A model generated the notes under the pieces. It was not told where the DNA came from, did no database searches, and saw only the letters and a program-made list of their open reading frames with translations. Shown piece after piece: positions 9,184 to 18,679 of a DNA stretch of 64,000 nucleotides (the stretch's first letter is position 1; every line of letters begins with the position of its first letter). Origin of the DNA: an uncultured Mesonia sp. Its GTDB lineage: Bacteria > Bacteroidota > Bacteroidia > Flavobacteriales > Flavobacteriaceae. The position numbers and the translations under genes were made by a program. The stretch covers positions 195,156-259,155 of the forward strand of contig CATQIB010000007.1 of assembly GCA_958296185.1 (NCBI GenBank). The letters run 5' to 3'.

Positions 9184-9190
9184 GTAGATT

Positions 9191-10045
9191 TTAAACCGTA
9201 TCGATAAAATTCTTCTCGGTTCGGTTAAAGATGATGAGTCCGATGAAGAATATAAGCATCGAAAAAACTAAAGCATATACCAATCCGCCCCAGCTAAATT
9301 CGCCAAAATCGAGACTGATAAAACGAAATCCTTCGATGATTTGGGTAATGGGGTTGTACTCAAATGCCCAGCTTAGCTCGGGTAATTTCTCTTTGGCTTT
9401 GGCCAACGGAAAAGGGACGGCCGAAACGTACATCAGTAAAGAGGTGGCAAAACCAACCAATACCGTTAGATCGCGGTATTTGGTAGTAAATGCCGAAATA
9501 GTCATTCCCAAACCCAGCCCCATCAACGCCATCATCATGACATACACCGGAAACAGCAGCAGATAAATATTGGGGGCAATTGAGTTTCCGCTGAGTACAA
9601 AATACAGGTAAAAACCTATGAAAATACCCAGCTGTATCCCAAATTTCAACAAATTAGAAATGGTAATACTCAAAGGCATAATGGCTCGTGGGAAGTATAC
9701 CTTACCAAAAATCGCTGCATTGCCACGAAAAATATTGGAAGTTCCTGTGAGGCAATCTTTAAAATAATTCCACGCCGTAATTCCCGCCAGGTTAAATAAA
9801 AATGAGGGGATGGCTCCGGTAGTTACTCCCGCCACATTGTTAAAAATAAGGGTTAAAATTACCGAAGTAAAAAGCGGCTGTATGATATACCATAAAGGCC
9901 CTAAGATGGTTTGCTTATAGAGTGTTACAATATCGCGTTTTACAAACAAAACGAGCAAATCGCGGTAGCGCCAAATCTCCCGAATATTAAGATCGATGAG
10001 TTTTTTACGCGGACTTATTTCATACAACCAGTTTTCTTGTTTCAT
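9191..10045 (-). CDS. Polysaccharide ABC-2 exporter permease (Wzm/KpsM type)
   Basis: Inner-membrane permease of a lipid-linked polysaccharide ABC exporter. About 284 residues from the ATG at 10045, chosen because that ATG overlaps the upstream epimerase TGA (ATGA); the track start is seven codons earlier. The N-terminal [20 protein letters not shown] and [11 protein letters not shown] segments and about six membrane helices are typical of the Wzm/TagG/KpsM family. It is the last gene of a wza-wzc-dehydrogenase-epimerase operon. Its Wzt-type ATPase normally follows directly, but the repeat mosaic begins at its stop codon and no such ATPase is in the window. Confidence 0.85.
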   Translation of the reverse strand: MKQENWLYEISPRKKLIDLNIREIWRYRDLLVLFVKRDIVTLYKQTILGPLWYIIQPLFTSVILTLIFNNVAGVTTGAIPSFLFNLAGITAWNYFKDCLTGTSNIFRGNAAIFGKVYFPRAIMPLSITISNLLKFGIQLGIFIGFYLYFVLSGNSIAPNIYLLLFPVYVMMMALMGLGLGMTISAFTTKYRDLTVLVGFATSLLMYVSAVPFPLAKAKEKLPELSWAFEYNPITQIIEGFRFISLDFGEFSWGGLVYALVFSMLIFFIGLIIFNRTEKNFIDTV

Positions 10046-11028
10046 GCCTTTACAAACTTTTCCCAAGTAATGGCCAAACCTTGATCTACATGCACTTTAG
10101 GACTATATCCCATTTGGGTTTTGGCTTTAGAAATATCGGCTAAGCTGTCGCGCACATCTCCTTTTCTGGGTGCACCGTATTGGGCTTCCACCTTTTTTCC
10201 TGAGGTAACTTTTAAACTCTCCCATAACTTATTTAGGCTAATGCGCTCGCCTACCGCTACATTATATACCTCATTGGCAGCCTCATCGGGCGCAAACATG
10301 GCTTTTATATTGGCTTGGACCGCATTGGCTACAAAAGTAAAATCACGGGTTTGCTCGCCATCGCCATTGATGGTGGGCGCTTTTTCTTCTTTTAAGGCTT
10401 GCATAAACAAGGGAATTACCGCTGCATAAGCGCCATTCGGACTCTGTTTGGGTCCGAAGACATTAAAATAACGCAATCCTATAAGTTGAGTGCCATAAGT
10501 TTTAGCGAACACATCGGCATACAATTCATTTACATATTTGGTTACCGCATAAGGCGATAATGGTTTCCCGATATTAGGCTCTACTTTGGGTAAAGCTTTA
10601 GAGTCACCATAAGTTGAACTCGAGGCGGCATATACCAATCGCTTTACGGAAGAACTTTCTTTTTGAGCGACCAACATATTAAGAAAACCACTTACATTAA
10701 CTTCATTTGAAGTCACCGGGTCATCTATTGAGCGCGGAACCGAGCCCAAAGCCGCTTGGTGACTCACATAGTCTATACCTTGCATGGCTTTTTGACAGGT
10801 AGCTAAATCTCTGATATCACCTTCGATAAATTCAAAGTTAGGCAAATCTTCAAATTCCTGAATATTGGCATAATAACCATTCGATAGGTTATCTAAAACC
10901 CGAACTTTTTTAGCTCCGTGAGTGAGTAGGTATTCCACTAAATTAGAACCTATAAAACCTGCTCCTCCTGTGACTAAAAATGAAAACTCCCCTAAATCTC
11001 CTTGATGAAAGGCTTCTGAATACATCAT
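10042..11028 (-). CDS. UDP-N-acetylglucosamine/uronate C4-epimerase, WbpP/TviC-like SDR
   Basis: 328-residue extended short-chain dehydrogenase. NAD-binding GGAGFIGS lies at about 21-28, followed by the catalytic SSSTYG and YAVTK pair (Tyr 160, Lys 164). [13 protein letters not shown] and [14 protein letters not shown] match the WbpP/TviC/Gne group that epimerises UDP-GlcNAc or its uronate at C4. With the dehydrogenase next door it would give UDP-GalNAc uronate, as TviB and TviC do for Vi antigen. The stop overlaps the permease start. The substrate is inferred from family and neighbour. Confidence 0.88.
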   Translation of the reverse strand: MMYSEAFHQGDLGEFSFLVTGGAGFIGSNLVEYLLTHGAKKVRVLDNLSNGYYANIQEFEDLPNFEFIEGDIRDLATCQKAMQGIDYVSHQAALGSVPRSIDDPVTSNEVNVSGFLNMLVAQKESSSVKRLVYAASSSTYGDSKALPKVEPNIGKPLSPYAVTKYVNELYADVFAKTYGTQLIGLRYFNVFGPKQSPNGAYAAVIPLFMQALKEEKAPTINGDGEQTRDFTFVANAVQANIKAMFAPDEAANEVYNVAVGERISLNKLWESLKVTSGKKVEAQYGAPRKGDVRDSLADISKAKTQMGYSPKVHVDQGLAITWEKFVKA

Positions 11029-11217
11029 GTTTGCTGCGCGTTTGTCTTTGCTTGCAAATATAGTTTTTTCTGTTTAATGCTCAGAGATGCAATGTCTTTT
11101 CTTTGCTCCTTAACTTTGCTAAAACTATTGCTTTGCTGTGGTAATTTAATAATAATACTGCTACTCACCTATGCAGGTATTTTATGCTATGCTTTACGGA
11201 ATAAACCCAACAAAAAT

Positions 11218-11232
11218 CCCCCTCAAGGGGGG
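11218..11232. repeat. Short GC-rich palindrome ccccct-ca-aggggg
   Basis: A G/C-rich hairpin inside an A+T-rich, 286-bp gap (11029-11314) that separates the dehydrogenase from the epimerase. The gap otherwise holds no gene that I believe; the 68-residue plus-strand ORF there is low-complexity. Such palindromes recur between genes in flavobacterial genomes. Confidence 0.45.
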
Positions 11233-11314
11233 AAATGTAAAACAACTAGAGGTTTTAATTTTTCTTTTTCACCAATGTTTTAATCCGTTACTAGAAACGG
11301 AGTGCAGCTTTACC

Positions 11315-12601
11315 TTATAAACGCGCATCGATATGATCAAGGGGTAAGCAAGACTTTACATCAAAAACCACGGTTTCTGGCTTTTTAAGTCGGCTTAGAT
11401 CCATTGTTAAAAACTCGTTATGACTCACACACAGCACTATGGTATCGTATTTTTTATCTAGCTTATCGCAATCGCTTATAAGCTTTATACCAAAAATACT
11501 ATTCACCTCATCGGGGTTTGCCCAAGGGTCGCAGACGTCTACGTTTAGGTTGTAGGCTTTTAATTCTTCAATCACATCAATGGCTTTGGTATTGCGCACA
11601 TCGGGACAATTTTCTTTGAAAGTAATTCCTAAAACCAAGGCGTTTCCACCTTTGATCTGAGCTTCTTTTTTCACCATTAATTTTATCACTTCTTGGGCTA
11701 CATAACGTCCCATCCCATCATTCATACGTCTTCCTGCCAGAATAATTTCGGGATTGTAGCCGGCTTCCTGAGCGCGTTGGGCCAAATAATAAGGGTCAAC
11801 GCCAATGCAATGCCCGCCTACTAAACCGGGAGTAAATTTGATGAAATTCCATTTTGTAGCGGCCGCTTCTAAAACTGCATCGGTATCGATATCGAGCAAT
11901 CTAAAGATTTTACTCAATTCGTTTACAAAAGCAATATTGATATCGCGCTGCGAATTTTCAATCACCTTTGCCGCTTCGGCCACTTTAATACTTGGCGCCA
12001 AATGCGTGCCAGCGGTGATCACCGAAGCATACAAATGATCAATGCTTTGGGCAATCGCCGGTGTAGAACCCGAAGTCACCTTTAAAATTTGGGTTACCGT
12101 ATGCTTCTTATCACCTGGATTGATACGTTCGGGAGAATAGCCCGCATAAAAATCTTTGTTGAACTTTAGTCCAGATACTTGCTCTAAAATCGGTACACAA
12201 ACCTCTTCGGTTACCCCTGGGTAGACAGTAGATTCGTAAATTACCACATCGTCTTTTTTAAGGTATTTGCCTATGGTTTCACTGGCTTTTTCTAAAGGAG
12301 TGAGTACCGGGCGGTGGTTTTTATCGGTAGGTGTGGGAACCGTAACGATATACACTTGGGCGTCGTGCAAATCATCGGCTTGCGCACTAAGGCTAAGTCC
12401 CTTATCACCCGACAAGTGGAGTACCTCTTGCAGCAGCTCATCACTCACCTCTAGAGTATGGTCGTGACCGCCTTGCAGCTCATTTACACGTTGGGTATTG
12501 ATATCAAACCCCAGTACCTTATATTTTTGAGCAAAGGCAACCGCTAAGGGTAAACCTACATATCCTAAGCCTATAATGGCAATTTTTGGAGAATTATTCA
12601 T
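11315..12601 (-). CDS. UDP-N-acetylhexosamine 6-dehydrogenase (WbpO/TviB family)
   Basis: 428 residues. Oxidises a UDP-N-acetylhexosamine to its uronic acid with two NAD+. The N-terminal Rossmann motif IIGLGYVGLPL is followed by YESTVYPGVTEE and the catalytic Cys motif GGHCIGVDPYYL (Cys 265), then the C-terminal UDP-binding domain starting at LGITFKENCPDVRNTK. The SQRDINIAFVNE segment is typical of the TviB/WbpO group rather than of UDP-glucose dehydrogenases. It lies 12 bp after wzc in the same operon and supplies an acidic sugar, so the polymer is probably anionic. Confidence 0.9.
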   Translation of the reverse strand: MNNSPKIAIIGLGYVGLPLAVAFAQKYKVLGFDINTQRVNELQGGHDHTLEVSDELLQEVLHLSGDKGLSLSAQADDLHDAQVYIVTVPTPTDKNHRPVLTPLEKASETIGKYLKKDDVVIYESTVYPGVTEEVCVPILEQVSGLKFNKDFYAGYSPERINPGDKKHTVTQILKVTSGSTPAIAQSIDHLYASVITAGTHLAPSIKVAEAAKVIENSQRDINIAFVNELSKIFRLLDIDTDAVLEAAATKWNFIKFTPGLVGGHCIGVDPYYLAQRAQEAGYNPEIILAGRRMNDGMGRYVAQEVIKLMVKKEAQIKGGNALVLGITFKENCPDVRNTKAIDVIEELKAYNLNVDVCDPWANPDEVNSIFGIKLISDCDKLDKKYDTIVLCVSHNEFLTMDLSRLKKPETVVFDVKSCLPLDHIDARL

Positions 12602-12613
12602 AGTGCAATAATC

Positions 12614-15064
12614 TTATTTCTTGTTTTTAAATAATCGGCGGTACCAGCTTCGTTTGATTTCGGGTTCGTGGTAACCGTTGCCATAGTTGCCATAACTGTA
12701 TCCGTAACCATAGCCGTAGCCATAACCATAGCCGTATTTGGCTTTTTGCTGGAAGTAATTCAGTACAAAACTGATGTTTTTAACCTCACCCGACTTGTAT
12801 TTTTCGTTGATCACATTCAACATCCCCTTACGGGTATAATTTTGACGCACAATATACAAATTGGCATCTGAGAATTTCGTCAGATTCAAAGCATCCGAAA
12901 CGAGTCCGATAGGTGGCGTATCCAGTATAATGTAATCGTAACGCTTTTCGAGTTGTCGAATCAGGTCTTCCATCTCTTCTTTCATCAATAACTCAGAGGG
13001 GTTAGGCGGCACCGCACCCGAGGTAATCACATCTAAATTATCATAGCGTGTTTTTTGAATGATAGCGTCGATACCATCTTGGTTGATCAAATAATTGACC
13101 ACCCCTTTATCGTTATTGATTTCGAAATCGTCAAAGATTTTAGGCTTACGTAAATCCAATCCCATCAACAAGGTTTTCTTTCCGCTTATAGCAAAAACCG
13201 AAGCCAAGTTCATGGATACAAAAGTTTTACCCTCTCCCGAAATCGAGGAAGTAACCAGCACGGTTTTACAACCTTGCAATTGCCTTTGGCGGTAGATAAA
13301 TTGAAGACTGGTACGCAATCCGCGAAAGCTCTCTGCTATAGCCGATTTAGATTTGTGGTAAACTACCAAATTGGAAGATAAACGACTTTTGCCCACCATA
13401 CCCAAAATAGAAATAGGCGATAGTTTTTCAACATCTTTAACGCTGTTCACCTTGTTATCTAGGAAAACAAGAATAAAAACAAACACCAGCGGTATGGCAC
13501 TACCCAATAAAATGGCCATCACATAATTAAGCTGAGTATTGGGTCCTATTTTGCCTCCGCCTACATCTTTGGCCTCATCAATCACCTGCACATCGCTTAC
13601 ATTGGCTGCTTTTACCAAGCCGGCCTCGTTGCGTTTGTTTAAAAACAGGTTATAGGTTTGCTCGCTTATGGTGTAGCGGCGTTGTATATTCAACAGGTCT
13701 TGCTCGTCTTGTGGCAGTTGGCGTACTTTAGCTTCGAGTTGATTGATGTTACGCTTTACGGAATTAATCTCGTCTTGCAACAAGCCAGTTGAACTGGCGA
13801 TATTCTCTAGCAATACCTCTTTGGTAGCATTGATTTGCCTATCGATATCTTTAAACTTAGGATTATTGGCTTTAGCGCCGTATTCATAGGCGCTGCGCTG
13901 CTCAGACAATTGCACGATGCGCCCCACCCCACTCGAGATGCTTGGCTCCTCGATACCCGAAACACTAGGTGCAGGCACATTAGAATAATCGGTGCGCGAT
14001 TGCAGGTAGTCTTTTAAAGTATTAAAATAGTTTAGCTTGCGACTTAATTCTTGCTCTTGCTCATCGAGTACGGTTAGGCGGTCTCTCAGCTGCTGCGCCT
14101 CACCCGTAATGTCTATAATCGAGTTGTTTTTTCTAAAATCATTAAGCTCGTCTTCTACCCCGCGCAATTCTTCGGCACGTTTTTGCAAACTGCTATCGAT
14201 AAACCGAATGGTTTTGGTTGCAAATAGGTTTTTTCTATCCAGCATATTGCGGCTTAACACCGCGGCGGTAGTATTGAGGTAATCTACAATTTTAGCTTTA
14301 TTGTTTCCGCGCAAAGCAAGACTCAATACCGAAGAACCTTTTTCTTCTGGTCGTATTTGAATATTTTGGTAGTTTTTAACCACCTGATTAAAATTATGCA
14401 GCTCGATATAATACGGCTTACCGACGATTATTGGCATATCATTTGGTAACAAACGGCCTTTTAAAAAAGGCAATTCAATAGGCTGCTTAATTTGGTATTG
14501 CTTTTTAAAAGCGCCGGCCGAAAGGGCTACTTGACCCAATTTCTTATCGCTGTAACGCATTGCCGAGGCTGCTGTGGCTTCTTCTAAATTATAGGAGAGC
14601 TCATAATGCTTTTCGTCTTTAAAGACAATCTTTAGCGGGGTGTACAGCACTTGGAATGCGCTGCTGTCCACTTCAAATTGAAAAGGCACCGAACCGTAGG
14701 CATCGATGAGTTGGTATTTACCTTCTTGCAGGTAATTGACATAGTAATTTAACTCTTCGACCACCTGCTCGTTATGCGAGCGTGTTTTTAAGGTGGTAAC
14801 GGCGGTACTTACCTTATCGGAAGTACCGCCCCAATTAAAGGTGAGGCTAGTGTTGGAGGTGAAAAACGGATTTTGGTCGTCTTTAATGCTGATGAGCGAA
14901 CTCAGTTGATAAACCGGTAATTTGCGTACGTTAATATAGTAGGCAATTCCCAAACCCACCGCAATGCTAATGGCAAAGATATACCAATAGCTAAAGACTT
15001 TAAAGACAAAGCCTTTAAAGTCAAAATTTTGTTCTTGTTCTTGCAGGGCAAATTCTTCTTCCAT
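12614..15064 (-). CDS. wzc: Wzc-type polysaccharide co-polymerase / BY-family tyrosine kinase
   Basis: 816 residues. Membrane helix at about 20-45, periplasmic Wzz-like region with long coiled coils (about 270-480), second helix near 500, then a cytoplasmic BY-kinase with Walker A SSISGEGKT (about 605), Walker A' LLMGLDLRKP and Walker B YDYIILDTPP. The C-terminus carries a tyrosine cluster (YGYGYGYGYGYGYSYG), the usual autophosphorylation tail, here as a strict GY dipeptide run with repetitive DNA. It controls chain length and export together with Wza, whose TAG directly precedes this ATG. Confidence 0.93.
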   Translation of the reverse strand: MEEEFALQEQEQNFDFKGFVFKVFSYWYIFAISIAVGLGIAYYINVRKLPVYQLSSLISIKDDQNPFFTSNTSLTFNWGGTSDKVSTAVTTLKTRSHNEQVVEELNYYVNYLQEGKYQLIDAYGSVPFQFEVDSSAFQVLYTPLKIVFKDEKHYELSYNLEEATAASAMRYSDKKLGQVALSAGAFKKQYQIKQPIELPFLKGRLLPNDMPIIVGKPYYIELHNFNQVVKNYQNIQIRPEEKGSSVLSLALRGNNKAKIVDYLNTTAAVLSRNMLDRKNLFATKTIRFIDSSLQKRAEELRGVEDELNDFRKNNSIIDITGEAQQLRDRLTVLDEQEQELSRKLNYFNTLKDYLQSRTDYSNVPAPSVSGIEEPSISSGVGRIVQLSEQRSAYEYGAKANNPKFKDIDRQINATKEVLLENIASSTGLLQDEINSVKRNINQLEAKVRQLPQDEQDLLNIQRRYTISEQTYNLFLNKRNEAGLVKAANVSDVQVIDEAKDVGGGKIGPNTQLNYVMAILLGSAIPLVFVFILVFLDNKVNSVKDVEKLSPISILGMVGKSRLSSNLVVYHKSKSAIAESFRGLRTSLQFIYRQRQLQGCKTVLVTSSISGEGKTFVSMNLASVFAISGKKTLLMGLDLRKPKIFDDFEINNDKGVVNYLINQDGIDAIIQKTRYDNLDVITSGAVPPNPSELLMKEEMEDLIRQLEKRYDYIILDTPPIGLVSDALNLTKFSDANLYIVRQNYTRKGMLNVINEKYKSGEVKNISFVLNYFQQKAKYGYGYGYGYGYGYSYGNYGNGYHEPEIKRSWYRRLFKNKK

Positions 15065-15856
15065 CTATAAACGCGTTGACAGTAAAATGATTGAGGTAAA
15101 TAAGGTAACCACAGAAGCTATGGCACTAAAGGTTTCTAAACCATTGGCCCCAAAGCCTAGACTTTTTTGCGGCAAAGGTTTTACAATAATCAAATCATTG
15201 GGTTGTATATAGTAATAAGGAGAATGAATGGCATCGAGATTGGTAAGGTCGATGCGGTGTACCTTTTGGCCTTCGGGATATTGACGTAAAATTACCACAT
15301 CGGTGCGGTCTCCCGTCACCTCGATATCGCCTGCATTGGCAATGGCCTCCATAATGGTAACTTGGTCTTTGTAAATCACTTGGCTACCCGAACCAATTTC
15401 GCCAATGGTAGTATAGCGAACGCCAGCCAGTTTTACAGTTACAAAAATATTAGCTTCTTCTTTAAAATAGTCGGATAGCAGGCGTTTTTCTATTTTCTCT
15501 CGAATCTCTGCCAAGGTATAGCCCAGCACATTTACTTCGCCTAAAGTAGGTACGCGAATGTTTCCGTGATCATCTACACGAAAACCATCGTAATACAAAC
15601 GCTCTTCGCCAGTAGCCGAAATTTCGCTATCGTTAATGGGATTAAACATCGCCACCAGTTCTTGATCGAGTGCCTTGATGCGGATACTCAACAAATCATT
15701 GGTTTGCACGCGATAAGGCGGTTGCAACTTGCGCACAGCCATCAAACTGTCTATTTGACTTTTTTCTTCTTGCAAATAGGTTAATCGTTGCGTACTGATA
15801 CACGAGCTCAAACCCAGTATTAGCAATAAAAAGACGATTAATTGGCTGTATTTCAT
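15065..15856 (-). CDS. wza: Wza-type polysaccharide export outer-membrane lipoprotein
   Basis: 263 residues, forms the outer-membrane channel for capsule or EPS. Lipobox in LILGLSSC, then a PES domain (PPYRVQTNDLLSIRIKA; VRVPTLGEVNVLGYTL after DDHGNI) and an SLBB-like segment (YTTIGEIGSGSQVIY, TIMEAIANAGDI). A C-terminal hydrophobic helix (SAIASVVTLFTSIILL) may span the outer membrane, as the Wza C-terminal helix does. First gene of the minus-strand operon; wzc follows with no gap. Confidence 0.92.
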   Translation of the reverse strand: MKYSQLIVFLLLILGLSSCISTQRLTYLQEEKSQIDSLMAVRKLQPPYRVQTNDLLSIRIKALDQELVAMFNPINDSEISATGEERLYYDGFRVDDHGNIRVPTLGEVNVLGYTLAEIREKIEKRLLSDYFKEEANIFVTVKLAGVRYTTIGEIGSGSQVIYKDQVTIMEAIANAGDIEVTGDRTDVVILRQYPEGQKVHRIDLTNLDAIHSPYYYIQPNDLIIVKPLPQKSLGFGANGLETFSAIASVVTLFTSIILLSTRL

Positions 15857-15882
15857 AGGCGTAAATTAGGCTGTATAAGCCA

Positions 15883-15890
15883 CAAATATA
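15883..15890 (-). promoter_or_regulatory. -7 element TATATTTG for the wza operon
   Basis: Exact TAnnTTTG on the minus strand, 26 bp before the wza ATG. The nearest TTTTG upstream is 25 bases away, which is longer than the usual spacing of about 19, so the -33 element is weak or absent. Confidence 0.4.
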
Positions 15891-15968
15891 AGTTTTAGCA
15901 AGTAATAATAAAACCCAAAAGAAGTAAACTCAAATATTTCTCGTTTATTTGTGTAAAAATCTTACGTT

Positions 15969-17828
15969 TTGAATTACGCTTCTATAGAAAATATCGCCAA
16001 GGCTTATGGAGAGCGGGTCTTGTTTACCGGACTTTCTTTTGGCATCAACCAAGGACAAAAAATAGCCCTTATCGCTAAAAACGGAACGGGAAAAACCTCT
16101 TTGCTTAATATTTTATCCCAGCAAGAATTACCCGATGAGGGGCAGGTGGTTTTTAGAAAATCGATCAAAACCGCATTTTTGCCACAAGAACCTCAACTCG
16201 ATCCCAATTTAAGCGTAGAGCAAACTATTTTTAGTAGCGACAACGAGACTTTACGGATTATTGCTGCCTACGAAAAAGCGCTGAAAAATCCCGAAGACAC
16301 CGAAGCTTACCAAGTCGCCTTTGAGAAAATGGAGGCCCAGCAAGCTTGGGATTTTGAAACCGAATACAAGCAAATCTTATCACAACTTAAATTAGACCGC
16401 TTAGACCAACCGGTTGCTAGCCTTAGTGGAGGCCAAAAAAAACGATTGGCATTGGCCACGGTGCTATTAGACCGTCCCGATTTATTGATTCTCGATGAGC
16501 CTACTAACCACCTTGATCTAGAAATGATCGAGTGGTTAGAAGATTTTTTTAAGCGTGAAAACTTTACTCTGTTTATGGTTACCCACGATCGTTATTTCTT
16601 AGAACGTGTGTGCAACGAAATCATAGAACTAGAAAACGGGAATCTTTACACCTATAAAGGCAACTACTCTTACTACCTCGATAAAAAAGAGGCGCGAGTA
16701 GCGCTAGAAGAAACCAATACCGATAAAGCCAAGCAGTTGTATAAAAAAGAATTGGATTGGATGCGGCGCCAACCCAAGGCCCGTACCACCAAATCGAAAT
16801 CGCGCATCGCCGATTTTAGCGACATCAAAGCTAGAGCGCACCAACGTCGTAAAGACCACCAGGTACAGCTCGAAATCAATATGGAGCGTATGGGTAATAA
16901 AATTGTCGAGTTGCACAAGGTGAGTAAAAGCTATGACGATAAACTATTATTAGACCAATTTAGCTACAACTTTCAGCCGGGAGAACGCGTAGGCATCATC
17001 GGTAAGAACGGTACAGGAAAATCTACTTTTTTAAATATTGTAACCGGGGCTTTAACTCCCGATGCGGGAAAAATCATTTTGGGCGAAACCATAAAATTTG
17101 GCTATTACACCCAAAAGGGAATCGCCATAAAAGAAGGTCAAAAGGTAATCGATGTGATACGCGAGTTTGGCGATTACATTCCGCTTAAAAAAGGAAGGCA
17201 AATTTCGGCAGCGCAATTGCTGGAGCGCTTTTTATTCGATCGTAAAAAGCAGTATGATTTTGTAGAAAAATTAAGCGGAGGCGAGCGCAAAAGGCTTTAT
17301 TTATGTACAGTACTCATACAGAATCCTAATTTTTTGATTTTAGATGAACCTACCAACGATTTGGATATTGTTACTTTGAATGTCCTCGAAAGCTTTTTAT
17401 TGGATTATCCCGGTTGCTTGATTGTGGTTTCGCACGATCGTTATTTTATGGATAAGATTGTAGATCATTTATTGGTATTTAAGGGAGGCGGAAAAATCGA
17501 AGATTTCCCCGGCAACTACTCCGATTACCGCGCTTATGAGAGCAGTAACACCCCAGAACCAACGCCAGATAAAGACACCAGTGCCAAAACAGCTTACGCC
17601 GAACAAAAGCAAGCTAAAAAATTATCTTACAACGATCAAAAGCTGTTTAAGCGTCTAGAAAAAGAAATCACTCAATTAGAAAAAAAGAAAGAGCAGTTGC
17701 AGCAGGCTTTTTTAACAGAATTGGGCGAAGAAGAAATCAAAGAAAAATCTATTGCGCTGCAGCAGCTCGAAAAAGAATTGGAAGAAAAAACCGAACGTTG
17801 GTTTGAATTGAGTATGGAGCTGGAGTAA
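15969..17828 (+). CDS. ABC-F family ATPase (Uup-like)
   Basis: 619-residue cytosolic protein with two ABC domains and no membrane segments, so it acts on ribosomes or nucleic acid rather than in transport. Walker A sequences are GTGKTS and GTGKST; the signatures are LSGGQKKRLAL and LSGGERKRLYL. The linker is rich in basic residues (RQPKARTTKSKSRI), and a C-terminal coiled coil (about 555-615) is typical of Uup. The start is TTG at 15969: translation from there gives NYASIENIAKAYGERVLF, the correct family N-terminus, and no ATG lies nearby. Confidence 0.9.
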   Translation: MNYASIENIAKAYGERVLFTGLSFGINQGQKIALIAKNGTGKTSLLNILSQQELPDEGQVVFRKSIKTAFLPQEPQLDPNLSVEQTIFSSDNETLRIIAAYEKALKNPEDTEAYQVAFEKMEAQQAWDFETEYKQILSQLKLDRLDQPVASLSGGQKKRLALATVLLDRPDLLILDEPTNHLDLEMIEWLEDFFKRENFTLFMVTHDRYFLERVCNEIIELENGNLYTYKGNYSYYLDKKEARVALEETNTDKAKQLYKKELDWMRRQPKARTTKSKSRIADFSDIKARAHQRRKDHQVQLEINMERMGNKIVELHKVSKSYDDKLLLDQFSYNFQPGERVGIIGKNGTGKSTFLNIVTGALTPDAGKIILGETIKFGYYTQKGIAIKEGQKVIDVIREFGDYIPLKKGRQISAAQLLERFLFDRKKQYDFVEKLSGGERKRLYLCTVLIQNPNFLILDEPTNDLDIVTLNVLESFLLDYPGCLIVVSHDRYFMDKIVDHLLVFKGGGKIEDFPGNYSDYRAYESSNTPEPTPDKDTSAKTAYAEQKQAKKLSYNDQKLFKRLEKEITQLEKKKEQLQQAFLTELGEEEIKEKSIALQQLEKELEEKTERWFELSMELE

Positions 17829-17865
17829 AGCTATCCGCTTTAAGCGAAAACAAAAGAAATAGTAT

Positions 17866-18636
17866 ATGAATCACCTCTTAAAATCATATCCTAAATTCTG
17901 GTTGAAAAGCACCAATGCCCACGGGATACACTCTCCCTTTGTATACGATTGGGTGACCAAATGTTTATACAACAAGAAAGATTATGCGGTTTACTCGCTT
18001 ATCAAGGCTTATCATCAAGCGATGCGCAATAATCATCAGGCGATTGCGGTAAAAGATTTTGGTGCAGGATCACGAGTATTTTCGCCTAATAAAAAAAGAA
18101 AGGTAAGTACGATTGCCAAGCAAGCGGGTAGTACGCTAAAACGCAGCCAACTGCTTTATAGAATTTGCCGCTACTTTAACATTAAACAAGCTGTTGAATT
18201 GGGCACTTCATTGGGTTTGGGAAGTATTGGGATGGCCGCTCATCCCAGCACTCAGGTACATAGTTTTGAAGCCTGTGAAGCCACCGCAAAATTGGCGCAA
18301 AACCAAATGCAAGAAATGAACCGCTGCAATTGGCGATTGCATTTGGGCCTGTTTAAAGATACTTTAAAACAAGTACCCGATAAAATTGATCTAGCATTTA
18401 TAGATGGGCACCATGAGGAGCAGGCTACTTACGCTTATTTTTGTACCTTGTTGGAGCATAAACACAACGATAGTGTATTTATCATAGACGATATTTACTG
18501 GTCGGCTGGCATGCAGCGCGCTTGGGAGCGGATTAAAAAGCATCCCGAGGTAAGGGTAAGTATAGATTGTTTTTATTGGGGATTGGTATTTTTTAGAACC
18601 GAACAAGCCCGAGAAGAATTTGTCATTCGCATGTAA
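17866..18636 (+). CDS. SAM-dependent O-methyltransferase-like protein
   Basis: 256 residues. The core has a Rossmann SAM-binding motif [16 protein letters not shown], an acidic strand-2 end ([16 protein letters not shown]), and [20 protein letters not shown], the DGxH metal/SAM motif of the class I MdmC/COMT-like O-methyltransferases. [15 protein letters not shown] follows. The N-terminal about 90 residues ([17 protein letters not shown]) are a conserved Bacteroidota extension. Target unknown. It is 37 bp after the ABC-F gene and may share its transcript. Confidence 0.8.
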   Translation: MNHLLKSYPKFWLKSTNAHGIHSPFVYDWVTKCLYNKKDYAVYSLIKAYHQAMRNNHQAIAVKDFGAGSRVFSPNKKRKVSTIAKQAGSTLKRSQLLYRICRYFNIKQAVELGTSLGLGSIGMAAHPSTQVHSFEACEATAKLAQNQMQEMNRCNWRLHLGLFKDTLKQVPDKIDLAFIDGHHEEQATYAYFCTLLEHKHNDSVFIIDDIYWSAGMQRAWERIKKHPEVRVSIDCFYWGLVFFRTEQAREEFVIRM

Positions 18637-18679
18637 CAAAGCCGTCGCACCAACGTCTTATAGAACAGAAAGCAGAAGT

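Larger units (their letters stand above)
7541..9190. repeat. 1.65-kb non-coding mosaic of intergenic repeats
   Basis: No credible gene. The stretch is made of at least three repeated blocks present in two or more copies, arranged in an interleaved order. It is rich in short hairpins: ggatttttggt/accaaaaatcc, ttatggc/gccataa, ggcattt/aatgcc. One unit (ctcgata...ttatgg...gccataa...ctcgagctgacaagg) is seen near 8229, 8794 and 9131, with a decayed copy near 7617. The ORF-track proteins here are translations of repeats: two of them (8040-8258 and 8936-9160, minus) are near-copies of each other. REP-like intergenic repeat DNA is the best description; no transposase is present. Confidence 0.8.

Noticed and set aside
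7541-9190. Insertion sequence or CRISPR array
   Set aside because: No transposase ORF, no terminal inverted repeat pair around the whole block, and the units are long, uneven and not separated by uniform spacers.
11077-11283. 68-codon plus-strand ORF
   Set aside because: Low-complexity hydrophobic text in an intergenic gap, including the GC palindrome; no support.
12668-12871. 67-codon ORF antisense to wzc
   Set aside because: The repetitive GY tail read on the opposite strand gives a low-complexity Val/Ala/Ile protein; it is a shadow.
16673-16918. Minus-strand ORFs over the ABC-F gene
   Set aside because: Shadows of a strongly conserved gene on the opposite strand.
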